In this document: positions 50,391-60,100 of the stretch, in pieces | How positions within the stretch are numbered: the stretch's first letter is position 1 | Layout of the letters: each line of letters starts with the position of its first letter | Assembly (NCBI RefSeq): GCF_019973615.1 | Contig: NZ_AP024238.1 | Location: 4,857,989 to 4,921,988 of the forward strand | Length of the DNA stretch: 64,000 nt | Source of the DNA: Rhodoferax lithotrophicus | Lineage (GTDB): Bacteria; Pseudomonadota; Gammaproteobacteria; Burkholderiales; Burkholderiaceae_C | Reading direction: 5' to 3' | The notes under the pieces: generated by a model | What the model was told of the DNA's origin: nothing | Databases searched by the model: none | Seen by the model: the letters and a program-made list of their open reading frames with translations, nothing else | Position numbers and translations under genes: made by a program

Positions 50391-51944
50391 TTAAGCAAAT
50401 GACTTTTTGAAGGCAGCTACTGCGGTGTTCAATTCGGCTTCAGCGTCCTTGTCCATGGCACGAGCTGCTTCCAGCTTGGCCAACAGAGCTGCATGCTTGT
50501 CTTTCAGATAGCCATGCAAACCATGTTCAAAAGCCAAGACCTTGCTCACAGCGATGTCATCCAGGTAACCCTTGTTAACGGCGAACAAAGTTGAACCCAT
50601 CAAAGAAATTGGTAATGGACTGTATTGAGCTTGCTTGAGCAATTCAGTAACGCGTGCACCACGGTCGAGTTGCTTACGAGTAGATTCGTCCAAGTCAGAA
50701 GCAAACTGTGCAAATGCCGCCAATTCACGATATTGAGCCAAATCGGTACGGATACCGCCTGACAAATTCTTGATCAATTTGGTTTGAGCTGCACCACCCA
50801 CACGGGACACAGAAATACCAGCATTGATAGCTGGACGGATACCTGCATTGAACAAACTGGTTTCCAGGAATATCTGGCCGTCTGTAATGGAAATCACGTT
50901 GGTTGGCACGAAAGCAGACACGTCACCAGCTTGCGTTTCAATGATAGGCAATGCGGTCAAAGAACCGGTTTTACCCTTTACTTCACCCTTGGTGAAAGCT
51001 TCAACGTAATCAGCGTTCACACGTGCGGCACGCTCCAACAAACGGCTGTGGAGATAAAACACGTCACCAGGATAGGCTTCACGGCCTGGAGGACGACGCA
51101 AGAGCAACGACACTTGACGGTAAGCAACCGCTTGTTTAGACAGGTCGTCGTACACGATCAGGGCATCTTCACCGCGGTCACGGAAATACTCGCCCATGGT
51201 ACAGCCAGAGTAAGCAGCCACATATTGCATGGCAGCAGATTCAGATGCCGTTGCCGCCACCACAATGGTGTACTCCAAGGCACCGGCTTGCTCAAGCGAG
51301 CGCACCACATTCTTCACGCTGGACGCTTTTTGACCAATCGCTACGTATACGCAGGTCATATTCTGACCTTTTTGATTGATGATGGCATCAATCGCAACGG
51401 CTGTTTTACCAGTCTGGCGGTCACCAATGATCAATTCGCGCTGACCACGACCTACGGGCACCATAGAGTCAATCGATTTCAAACCGGTTTGCATGGGCTG
51501 ATCAACCGATTGGCGGGCAATAACGCCTGGTGCCACTTTTTCGATCACGTCGGTCATTTTGGCGTTGATCGGGCCTTTGCCATCAATTGGTTGACCCAAG
51601 GCATTCACCACACGACCTTTGAGTTCTGGACCAACGGGAACTTCCAAAATGCGTCCCGTGCACTTGACGGTATCGCCTTCAGAAATATGCTCATAAGCGC
51701 CCAAAATCACGGCACCCACCGAGTCACGCTCCAGGTTCAAAGCCAAACCATAGCTGGCTTGACCTTCGGCATCAGCTGGGAACTCAAGCATTTCGCCTTG
51801 CATCACGTCAGAAAGACCATGGATGCGGCAAATACCGTCGGTTACGGAAACTACCGTACCTTGATTGCGGATGTCTGATGTGGCAGACAAACCTTCAATA
51901 CGGCTCTTGATCAGTTCAGAAATTTCTGCTGGATTGAGTTGCAT
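50391..51944 (-). CDS. atpA: ATP synthase F1 subunit alpha
   Basis: The 517-residue non-catalytic nucleotide-binding subunit has the P-loop ELIIGDRQTGKTAVAIDAII, LEYTIVVAATASESAAMQYV, and the signature region PAINAGISVSRVGGAAQ. It starts with the usual MQLNPAEISELIKSRIE. Standard length and position between atpH and atpG. Confidence 0.96.
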   Translation of the reverse strand: MQLNPAEISELIKSRIEGLSATSDIRNQGTVVSVTDGICRIHGLSDVMQGEMLEFPADAEGQASYGLALNLERDSVGAVILGAYEHISEGDTVKCTGRILEVPVGPELKGRVVNALGQPIDGKGPINAKMTDVIEKVAPGVIARQSVDQPMQTGLKSIDSMVPVGRGQRELIIGDRQTGKTAVAIDAIINQKGQNMTCVYVAIGQKASSVKNVVRSLEQAGALEYTIVVAATASESAAMQYVAAYSGCTMGEYFRDRGEDALIVYDDLSKQAVAYRQVSLLLRRPPGREAYPGDVFYLHSRLLERAARVNADYVEAFTKGEVKGKTGSLTALPIIETQAGDVSAFVPTNVISITDGQIFLETSLFNAGIRPAINAGISVSRVGGAAQTKLIKNLSGGIRTDLAQYRELAAFAQFASDLDESTRKQLDRGARVTELLKQAQYSPLPISLMGSTLFAVNKGYLDDIAVSKVLAFEHGLHGYLKDKHAALLAKLEAARAMDKDAEAELNTAVAAFKKSFA

Positions 51945-51994
51945 GACTCTTTCCTTCTTTCATTAAATAGGCCTGAGACTGGAGGGCAAAAGCC

Positions 51995-52525
51995 TCAAGC
52001 CGTCAGTGCCATTTTCATTTGTTCCAAACGGGCCTTGACGGATGTGTCAAGAACTTCGTCACCCACGACCACCCTGATGCCACCAATGAGCTCAGGCTGC
52101 AACTCAACTGACACATTGAGCTTACGTGCAAAACGTTTTTCCAGCACTTTGGCCGCATCAACCAATGCTGCGCCATCCATAGGGAAAGCGCTGTAAATCA
52201 CGGCATCGCTAGAGCCGCTTTTGTCATTGACCAGCGCCCGGAACTGCACCGCAATCTCTGGCACAAAAGCCAGACGGTTGTTGGCAATCACGGTTCGAAT
52301 AAAGTTTTGCGCATGGCTATCCAGTGCAGACTTCATCACACCGGAAATAACTGCGTACACCTGTTCGTTGGTCGCCTTGGGACTGTCAGCAAATTGCTGC
52401 AATTGAGCTTGCGCTGATACACAGGCAAACTCATCAAGCCAAGTCAGCGCAGCAAACGCATCAGATGTGCTTGCTTTATACAAAGCTTCGGCGTAGGGAC
52501 GGGCAATAGTGGCGAGTTCAGCCAT
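51995..52525 (-). CDS. atpH: ATP synthase F1 subunit delta
   Basis: The 176-residue peripheral-stalk subunit has ATIARPYAEALYKASTSDAF at the start and the C-terminal IGGIRVVVGDEVLDTSVKAR typical of delta/OSCP. It links the b subunits to the top of F1. Separated from atpA by 50 bases. Confidence 0.95.
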   Translation of the reverse strand: MAELATIARPYAEALYKASTSDAFAALTWLDEFACVSAQAQLQQFADSPKATNEQVYAVISGVMKSALDSHAQNFIRTVIANNRLAFVPEIAVQFRALVNDKSGSSDAVIYSAFPMDGAALVDAAKVLEKRFARKLNVSVELQPELIGGIRVVVGDEVLDTSVKARLEQMKMALTA

Positions 52526-52534
52526 GGCGTTCTC

Positions 52535-53005
52535 TTAAAGCTCAGTCTTTAAACGAGACAACAAATCTGCATGCACGCCAGCATTGACTTCCTTGCGGAG
52601 AATCTGTTCGGCACCTTTAACAGCGAGTGCAGCTACTTGCTCACGCAAGGCCTCACGGGCTTTAACGGTTTGCTGCTCGGCTTCAGCCTTGGCGGCAGCA
52701 ACAATCTTGTTGCCTTCGTCAGTGGCTTTGACTTTTGCCTCTTCAATGATGGACAAGGCACGACGTTCTGCATCCGCCAAACGGGTGGCGGTTTCTGTAC
52801 GTGACTTGACCAATTCATCCTCCACACGCTTGTTAGCGGATGAAAGTTCTGCTTTGGCCTTGTCTGCAGCAGCCAGGCCGTCTGCGATTTTCTGTGCGCG
52901 GTCGTCAAGTGCTTTGGCTATCGGTGGCCACACGAATTTCATCGTGAAAACCACCAACATGAAAAACACCGCCATTTGCGCGAAGAATGTTGCGTTAATA
53001 CTCAC
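52535..53005 (-). CDS. atpF: ATP synthase F0 subunit b
   Basis: This 156-residue subunit has one N-terminal membrane helix (FFAQMAVFFMLVVFTMKFVW) followed by PPIAKALDDRAQKIADGLAA and a long charged coiled coil ending in GAEQILRKEVNAGVHADLLS. It forms the peripheral stalk. Confidence 0.95.
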   Translation of the reverse strand: MSINATFFAQMAVFFMLVVFTMKFVWPPIAKALDDRAQKIADGLAAADKAKAELSSANKRVEDELVKSRTETATRLADAERRALSIIEEAKVKATDEGNKIVAAAKAEAEQQTVKAREALREQVAALAVKGAEQILRKEVNAGVHADLLSRLKTEL

Positions 53006-53041
53006 AACAACCCCTCTCTATTAAATGAAAGGCGATGGAAA

Positions 53042-53290
53042 TTATTTCAACACGAAGGGGTTAGCGAACGCAAACATCATTGCGATACCAACACCAATCA
53101 GGAACGCAGCGTCAATCAAACCAGCCAGCAAGAACATTTTGGTTTGCAATTCGTTCATCAACTCTGGTTGACGAGCAGCAGCTTCAAGGTATTTGCTACC
53201 CATGATGCCGATACCGATACAAGCACCAACAGCACCCAGACCAATGATCAAACCAGCAGCCAATGCCACCAAACCAAGAACGTTTTCCAT
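53042..53290 (-). CDS. atpE: ATP synthase F0 subunit c
   Basis: The 82-residue ring subunit has two helices, the glycine-rich first helix (LAAGLIIGLGAVGACIGIGI), the polar loop RQPEL, and the ion-binding carboxylate Asp in LAGLIDAAFLIGVG. The absence of the Q...ES sodium motif indicates proton coupling. Confidence 0.96.
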   Translation of the reverse strand: MENVLGLVALAAGLIIGLGAVGACIGIGIMGSKYLEAAARQPELMNELQTKMFLLAGLIDAAFLIGVGIAMMFAFANPFVLK

Positions 53291-53346
53291 TTAAAGCTCC
53301 TATGGATTCAAGTTGAAAAGAAAAAGAAAAAACTACCTACAAACTG

Positions 53347-54237
53347 TTAGTGATGGTCGTGAGCTTGGCCCACATACACCAGGGTCAACATCATGAAAAT
53401 GAAGGCCTGCAAAGCAACAATCAAAATGTGAAAGATTGCCCAACCCGTACCCGCCACCACATGACCCAACCACAATGCAACGCCAGTGGCCGAACCAAAA
53501 CCAACCGCACCCATCAGCGCAATCAGCATGAACACCAACTCACCAGCGTACATATTGCCAAACAACCGCATGCCATGCGAGACTGTTTTAGCAGTGAATT
53601 CAATCAGTTGCATGCTGAAATTCAACACACCCAGAATAAGTGCAAATAAAGGATTTTTGCTGGTGCCAAATGGAGCTGTCACCAATTCATGCGCCCAACC
53701 ACCCGCACCTTTGATCTTGACGTTGTAATACAAACAAACCAATAACACCGATGTAGACATAGCCAGCGTAGTGGACAAATCAGCAGTGGGAACCACACGC
53801 ATATAGGCATGCGCAGTATCGTGACCCATAGCACCGTAAATAACTTCCCAAATCAGGGGAATCAGATCAACAGGCAAGAAGTCCATTGAATTGAGCAAAA
53901 ACACCCACATGAACACAGTCAACGCCAATGGACCTACAAATTTGCGCGATTCAGCATTATGAATAATGCCTTTAGCCTGGGTATCCACCATCTCAAGCAG
54001 AATTTCCACAGCCGCCTGCATACGACCCGGAACACCTGCCGTAACACTTTTGGCTACACGCCACATAAAAAACAAACCAACAACACCCAGCAGAACTGAC
54101 CAAAAAATGGAATCAAGGTTGAAAACCGAAAAATCGATCACACCTGATTGCTTCCCCGTTTGCAAATGATGCAAATGGTGACCAATGTAGTCACCCGCAG
54201 TGAGACCTTGTTTTACAGCGTGTTCTTCAGCAGCCAT
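53347..54237 (-). CDS. atpB: ATP synthase F0 subunit a
   Basis: The 296-residue membrane subunit has several helices and the half-channel arginine in the helix SMQLIEFTAKTVSHGMRLFG NMYAGELVF (Arg of MRLFGN). An N-terminal stretch (HHLHHLQTGKQSGVIDFSVF) is typical of betaproteobacterial members. The His-rich end VGQAHDHH follows the last helix. Confidence 0.95.
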   Translation of the reverse strand: MAAEEHAVKQGLTAGDYIGHHLHHLQTGKQSGVIDFSVFNLDSIFWSVLLGVVGLFFMWRVAKSVTAGVPGRMQAAVEILLEMVDTQAKGIIHNAESRKFVGPLALTVFMWVFLLNSMDFLPVDLIPLIWEVIYGAMGHDTAHAYMRVVPTADLSTTLAMSTSVLLVCLYYNVKIKGAGGWAHELVTAPFGTSKNPLFALILGVLNFSMQLIEFTAKTVSHGMRLFGNMYAGELVFMLIALMGAVGFGSATGVALWLGHVVAGTGWAIFHILIVALQAFIFMMLTLVYVGQAHDHH

Positions 54238-54251
54238 CAGTTACTCTTTGA

Positions 54252-54776
54252 TCAGTTACTTTTACCGTGAGGCAAATGTTCGCCATGAATGAATTGAACT
54301 GGTTTTTCCTTGCGCTTAAACGCCAGAGCCAACCAATACACCTTAATAGTGACAACCAAGCCAACCAGCATGGCCGGCCAACTCAGATCCTTCACCAAAC
54401 GATGAGCCGCATAAAGCATGCTCAACGTCACCACAATCTTGACCAACTCCCATACAAAGAAGCTGATCACCGCCGCACCCGGGTTGATACGAGCAAACTG
54501 ACTCGTCAAACCACGCGCAAACAATGCCGCAGGAACCACTACAGCAATTGAGCCACAAGCGACTGATCTGGCAACATTGACACCAAACACAGCCCACGCT
54601 AAAGCAACAATCACCAAGCCCACAACAACTTGCCCCAAAACCACCCACCATGGCGATACCACCGGATGGGCTTTCACAAGCGCCTGCGCCTGCTCACGAG
54701 ACAACGGGGAAAAATCTGACTCATCGTCAAACCCTGATCTCCGCGCTATTGAAGGTGGTATTGTCACCATGTACAT
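54252..54776 (-). CDS. atpI: ATP synthase assembly protein I
   Basis: The 174-residue protein has four hydrophobic segments (WWVVLGQVVVGLVIVALAWA, SVACGSIAVVVPAALFARGL, VISFFVWELVKIVVTLSML, MLVGLVVTIKVYWLALAFK). It is first in the operon, as AtpI normally is, and helps assemble the c-ring. The start may be the second Met (MVTIPP). The operon promoter should lie in the 100 bases shared with the divergent ybeD gene. Confidence 0.9.
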   Translation of the reverse strand: MYMVTIPPSIARRSGFDDESDFSPLSREQAQALVKAHPVVSPWWVVLGQVVVGLVIVALAWAVFGVNVARSVACGSIAVVVPAALFARGLTSQFARINPGAAVISFFVWELVKIVVTLSMLYAAHRLVKDLSWPAMLVGLVVTIKVYWLALAFKRKEKPVQFIHGEHLPHGKSN

Positions 54777-54884
54777 TACGCCTACTTTACAGCTTGGCCC
54801 CGACTAGATTAGCCTTCGATTATACGGACAAATTGCTGCACCGCAACCATTTCCTCCCTCGACTTGCCTGTAACCACCTCTGTT

Positions 54885-55169
54885 ATGACCACCCCCCCAC
54901 CCAACACTGAACAAGCTTCCCTGATCACCTACCCGTGCCAATTTCCGATCAAAGTCATGGGACTCAAGGTCGAAGGCATGGTGCATGCCATCACCCACAT
55001 CGCCCAGCAATTTGATCCCAGCTTTGATGCTGGCACCATCGAATTGCGTGAGAGCAAAGGCGGCAAATACCTGGGTGTCACCATCACCGTGAATACCACC
55101 TCCAGGGAACAACTCGACGAAATTTACCGAACACTGTCCACCCACCCCATGGTCAAGGTGGTACTTTGA
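54885..55169 (+). CDS. ybeD: YbeD family protein (DUF493)
   Basis: The 94-residue protein has an ACT-like fold: LITYPCQFPIKVMGLKVEGM, VHAITHIAQQFDPSFD, ESKGGKYLGVTITVNTTSRE, QLDEIYRTLSTHPMVKVVL. This small protein usually precedes lipB. Its stop overlaps the TTG start of lipB (TTGA at 55166-55169). ATG 54885 gives the normal family length. Confidence 0.9.
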   Translation: MTTPPPNTEQASLITYPCQFPIKVMGLKVEGMVHAITHIAQQFDPSFDAGTIELRESKGGKYLGVTITVNTTSREQLDEIYRTLSTHPMVKVVL

Positions 55170-55945
55170 GCGTGAACCTGAATCCAAAATTTTTGGGGCT
55201 TGTAGACTACGAGCCCACCTACACCGCCATGCAGGCGTTTACCGCCACACGCACAGAAGTCACCCCCGATGAGCTCTGGATTTGTGAGCACTTACCGGTT
55301 TATACACAGGGTCTGGCAGGCAAAAAAGAACATATTTTCAACCCCGGCCATATTCCCGTGGTGCAAACCAACCGGGGTGGCCAAGTGACCTACCATGGAC
55401 CCGGCCAAGTGGTGGCTTACCCGCTGCTGGATCTCAAACGCGCTGGCTACTTTGTCAAAGAATATGTCTATCGTATTGAAGAAGCCGTGATCCGCACGCT
55501 GCTGCACTTTGGTGTAACCGGCCACCGGGTGGCTGGTGCGCCGGGAATTTATGTGCGGCTGGATGACCCGGCTTCACATGCGCTGTTGCCACAGCGGCCA
55601 ATGAAAATCGTCAAAACTCCGGATGCGCGATCCGAGCTGTTCCCTGACGCAGCCGGGCCCACCCCCGGCTCTTCGGCCATTACGCCTGCTGTTCACCACC
55701 AAGCTAGCCCCAACTTCACCGGCCTGGGAAAAATTGGCGCTTTAGGCATCAAAGTCAGCCGCAACTGCACCTACCACGGCGTTGCGCTGAATGTGGCCAT
55801 GGATCTGGAACCCTACTCGAGAATCAACCCCTGTGGCTACCAGGGCCTGCAAACGGTGGATCTTTCTACAATCGGCACCCACGCCAGCTGGCAAGAGGTG
55901 GCCGATGTGTTCAGCCAAAAACTCGCCACCTACCTGGCCCCCTGA
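55166..55945 (+). CDS. lipB: Octanoyl-ACP:protein octanoyltransferase
   Basis: The 259-residue enzyme moves octanoate from acyl carrier protein to lipoyl domains. Motifs are QTNRGGQVTYHGPGQVVAYP, the lysine of KIGALGIKVSRNCTYHG and the catalytic Cys in that same motif, then INPCGYQGLQTVDLS. Between GIYVRLDDP and GLGKIGALGIK there is an insertion of about 50 residues (polar, Pro/Ala-rich), longer than in E. coli LipB. TTG start overlaps ybeD. Confidence 0.94.
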   Translation: MSVNLNPKFLGLVDYEPTYTAMQAFTATRTEVTPDELWICEHLPVYTQGLAGKKEHIFNPGHIPVVQTNRGGQVTYHGPGQVVAYPLLDLKRAGYFVKEYVYRIEEAVIRTLLHFGVTGHRVAGAPGIYVRLDDPASHALLPQRPMKIVKTPDARSELFPDAAGPTPGSSAITPAVHHQASPNFTGLGKIGALGIKVSRNCTYHGVALNVAMDLEPYSRINPCGYQGLQTVDLSTIGTHASWQEVADVFSQKLATYLAP

Positions 55946-56050
55946 AACGCTAGACACTCACCCATCACTCGCGCACAGACATCGGCTGACACAGCGCTTG
56001 AGCAGCCCCTGGGCGTATTGATATTGACCATTGAACCAACGGCACACCCC

Positions 56051-57052
56051 ATGACCACACCCCCAAGCACCAACCCGACCGTGCACGAAGCTCAGTCGCA
56101 AGAAGACTACAACCCCTCAGCCAAACAAAAGTCAGCCGCCAAACTGTCTCGTATACCAATCAAAGTGATACCGGGCGAAATTTTGCGCAAGCCCGAGTGG
56201 ATTCGTGTCAAGGCCGGCAGCCCCAGCACCCGCTTTTACGAAATCAAAGACACGCTGCGCGCCAACAAACTTGTCACCGTGTGTGAAGAAGCCAGCTGCC
56301 CCAACATTGGTGAATGCTTTGGCAAAGGTACCGCCACCTTCATGATCATGGGCGACAAATGTACCCGGCGCTGCCCGTTTTGTGATGTCGGCCATGGCCG
56401 CCCCGACCCGCTGGATGCCAGCGAACCCACCAGCCTGGCTCGCACCATTGCCCAGCTCAAACTCAAATACGTGGTGATCACCAGCGTGGATCGTGACGAC
56501 CTGCGCGACGGCGGTGCCGGGCACTTTGTCGCCTGCATCCAGGCCATCCGCGAACAATCACCCCACACCCAAATCGAGGTGCTGGTTCCCGACTTCCGGG
56601 GCCGTGACGACCGTGCGCTGGAGATTTTCAAAGCTGCCCCGCCCGACGTGATGAACCACAACCTGGAAACCATCCCGCGCCTGTACAAAGAAGCGCGCCC
56701 CGGCTCGGACTACCAATTCAGCCTGAACCTGCTGAAAAAATTCAAGGCCCTGCACCCCGACGTGCCGACCAAAAGCGGCTTGATGGTCGGCCTGGGTGAA
56801 ACCGACGACGAAATCCTGCAAACCATGCAAGACATGCGTGACCACGGCATCAACATGCTGACCATTGGCCAGTACCTCGCACCCAGCACCGCCCACCTGA
56901 CAGTCAAGCGCTACGTGCACCCGGATGTGTTCAAGATGTTCGAGACCAAGGCCTACGAGATGGGTTTCAGCCACGCCGCCGTGGGTGCCATGGTGCGCAG
57001 CAGCTACCACGCCGACGTGCAGGCTGGCCATGCCCTGGGCCAGACCACTTGA
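56051..57052 (+). CDS. lipA: Lipoyl synthase
   Basis: The 333-residue radical SAM enzyme inserts two sulfurs into octanoyl-lipoyl domains. The auxiliary cluster motif CEEASCPNIGEC and the radical SAM motif CTRRCPFC are both intact, followed by ITSVDRDDLRDGGAGHF and GLMVGLGETDDEI. The last conserved serine lies in MVRSSYHAD. ATG 56051 is chosen; TTG 56018 extends the frame. It is 105 bases after lipB; the gap shows no obvious site. Confidence 0.96.
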   Translation: MTTPPSTNPTVHEAQSQEDYNPSAKQKSAAKLSRIPIKVIPGEILRKPEWIRVKAGSPSTRFYEIKDTLRANKLVTVCEEASCPNIGECFGKGTATFMIMGDKCTRRCPFCDVGHGRPDPLDASEPTSLARTIAQLKLKYVVITSVDRDDLRDGGAGHFVACIQAIREQSPHTQIEVLVPDFRGRDDRALEIFKAAPPDVMNHNLETIPRLYKEARPGSDYQFSLNLLKKFKALHPDVPTKSGLMVGLGETDDEILQTMQDMRDHGINMLTIGQYLAPSTAHLTVKRYVHPDVFKMFETKAYEMGFSHAAVGAMVRSSYHADVQAGHALGQTT

Positions 57053-57107
57053 TTGCTATTGTTTAAATAGCTGCTTGCGCTTGATAAATAAGCGCTAGAG
57101 GCAAATT
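57053..57107 (+). repeat. Dispersed intergenic repeat, copy C (best conserved)
   Basis: It starts immediately after the lipA stop: TTGCTATTGTTTAAATAGCT, then GCTTGCGCTTGATAAATAAG, CGCTAGAGGCAAATTT. GCGCTT...AAGCGC is an internal inverted repeat able to form a hairpin. Other copies: 6826-6883, 42451-42503, 60551-60604, 61583-61630, 62431-62487, 63469-63523. Confidence 0.8.
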
Positions 57108-57109
57108 TC

Positions 57110-60100
57110 ATGCCCAGTTTTTCAAATTCAAACAGCCTCTGGCTTGACTTGGCCTCCCTGGTGCAGCAGTGTGATACCGCCACCTACACCCGCGGCCTGG
57201 AGCTGTACCGCAACCAGCGCGTGCTCGACCTGTCGATCGAGCCCATGAAAGACGTGTGGCTGCTGATGGGTGATGTGCAAGGCACGGCGCGGCATCCGTA
57301 TGAGGTGTCGATCGAAGTCAAACGTGGCCCCAATGGCCGGGTGCTGGAGTGGGACAGCGACTGCACCTGCCCGGTCGGCTACCAGTGCAAACACGGCGTG
57401 GCGCTGATGATCAAGGCCGCCTACAAGGGCCAGCAAATTCTGGGCGAAACCATGCGCCCAGGCCGCACCGCCACCGCCGAAGAACTGGAGGCGCAGCGCC
57501 AGGCCGATCTGGCCAAACGCCAGGCCGAGGCCAAGCTGGAGGCTGAACGCACGGTGTTGAGCTGGCTCGACGATCTGGACCGCCAAAGCGCCAAAACCCC
57601 TGATCCGACCCAGCGCAAAGTCTCCACCGAACGGCACGAACAGTTTTTGTACCTGCTCAATATCTCCGCCCCCCAAAGCGCCAGCCCACAACTGACACTG
57701 GAGGCGGTGGTGTCTTACCCCAAGGTCACCGGGGGCTGGGCCAAGGCCAAGCAACTCAAGTTTGAACCCGAACGCGGCCAACCCATTTTTGACCTGGCCA
57801 GTGATGCCGACCACGATGTGCTGCAACTCATGCGTGCCATGCGCAACGTGGCCAGCAACTACTTTTACAGCTACGGCGTGAAATCGCGCGTCATCCTGGA
57901 AGGCAAATTTGGAGTCCAGACGCTGGAGCTGGCCGCCAGCACCGGCCGCCTGTTTGTTGGTGACAACAAAGGCCAGCCCGTCACCCCGGTGGTCTGGGGG
58001 CCACCGTTGGACGTGCGCTGGCAATGGAACGAGGTCGCCAAACTGGCCGATCAAGACTCGGCATGGACACTGCGCCCCATGCTCAGCAAAGCCAACGCCA
58101 AACTGTGCCTGAACAACCCGCCGCTGTACCTGGACAGCCACAAAGGCGTTTGTGGACTGGCGCATGTTGAAGGCATGAGCATGGGCCAGATCGGTGTGCT
58201 GCTGAAAACCCCACCGCTGAAAACCGAAGCCCTCAAAACCCACCAGGCCAAGCTGGTGGAGCGCCTGGGCCCGGTGCCCATGCCGCCGGTGCTGGAACAG
58301 CTCAAAACCCTCAAAGGCATCACACCCAAAGCCTGCCTGCACTTGACACCGGTGCCTGCGCAAGACGTGCCCGAGGACGGCCTGATGCTGGCCACCCTGC
58401 GCTTTGACTATGCCGGCCACCGCGGCTGGTGGGTCGGCCAGGGCAGCACCGTGCTGGTGGACGATGCACAGGGCCGCTGCCTGCTGCACCGCGACCCACC
58501 AGCCGAGCTGGAAACCATCACCCTGCTGGCGGAACTGAATCTGGTCGCGCATGGCGACGGTGTCTTTGGTATGGAGAGCGACTCCAACCAAGAGCAGTGG
58601 CTGATCTGGGCCGACACCGACTACGCCGAGCTGCGCCAGGCCGGTTTTGAGATCACACTCGACGACGCGCTCACCGGCTGGATCCAGCGCGGCGAAGCCC
58701 TGAACGTGAACCTGCAAGCGCAGGGTGATGACGAGGCCACCTCGCCCTGGTTTGACCTGTCGCTCGGCATGGAAATCAACGGCCAGCGACACAACATCCT
58801 GCCGCTGTTGCCCGAGCTGATCAAAGTAGCCGCCAAAAGCCCGCGTGATGCCACCACCGGCCTGCCCGAGCTGCCGCCCTTTGTCTACCTGCCCGCGCCC
58901 ACCGGCGGCTTCATCCGCCTGCCCACCGACAACCTGAAACCCTGGCTCGGGGCCCTGCTGGAACTGGTCGACGACCGCAGCCATGACTTCTCTGGCGACA
59001 GCCTGAAACTCTCGCGCCTGGATGCCATGCGCACCACCGCCAGCCTGGGCGAAGGCGCGGTATGGCAAGGGGCGCAGCATCTGCGCGACATGGTGCAACG
59101 CCTGAGCGGACGCGCCGAACTGCCTGACGTGGCGCTACCCGACACCGTGCACGCCACCTTGCGACCCTACCAGCAGCACGGCGTGAACTGGCTGCAATTC
59201 TTGCGTGAATACGGCCTGGCCGGCATCCTGGCTGACGACATGGGCCTGGGCAAAACCCTGCAAACCCTGGCCCACATCCAGATCGAAAAAGATGCCGGCC
59301 GCCTGACCCATCCGGCGCTGATCATTGCGCCGGTGAGCCTGATGGGCAACTGGAAACGCGAGGCCGAGCGCTTCTGCCCCGGCCTGCGCAGCCTGGTGCA
59401 CCATGGTCAGGACCGCCATGACAGCGCCGACAGCATGGCCGAGCACGACATCGTCATCGCCCCTTATTCCCTGCTGCACCGCGACCGCGAACGCTGGCTG
59501 GAGGCCCAGTGGCATCTGGTGGTGCTGGACGAAGCGCAAAACATCAAAAACGCCGCCACCAACGCCGCCCAGGTGGCCAGCGAGCTCAAGGCCCGGCACC
59601 GCCTGTGCCTGTCCGGCACACCGATGGAAAACAACCTGGGCGAGATCTGGAGCTTGTTCCACTTTTTGATGCCCGGCTTTCTGGGCAGCCAAAAGCGCTT
59701 TCAGGAGCTGTTTCGCAACCCCATTGAAAAACAGGGCGACCCCGAAGCGCTGCACCAGTTGCGTGCCCGCGTCACCCCCTTCATGCTGCGCCGTACCAAG
59801 GCGCTGGTGGCCAACGAACTGCCGCCCAAGGTGGAAACCGTGATGCGCGTCGAGCTGTCGGGCAAGCAGGCCGACCTGTACGAAACCATTCGCTTGGGCA
59901 TGGAAAAAACCGTGCGCGAAGCGCTTGACTCCAAAGGCCTGGCCAAATCACAAATCACCATTCTCGACGCGCTGCTCAAGCTGCGCCAGGTCTGCTGCGA
60001 CCCGCATCTGCTCAAGCTTGATGCCGCCAAAAAAGTCAAAACCTCGGCCAAGCTCGATCAACTGATGGAGATGCTGCCCGAGATGCTGGCCGAGGGGCGG

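Noticed and set aside
57128..59098. 656-codon minus-strand open frame opposite the SNF2 gene
   Set aside because: Composition is antisense-like (H, Q, G rich), has no domain, and the plus strand encodes a clear helicase throughout.
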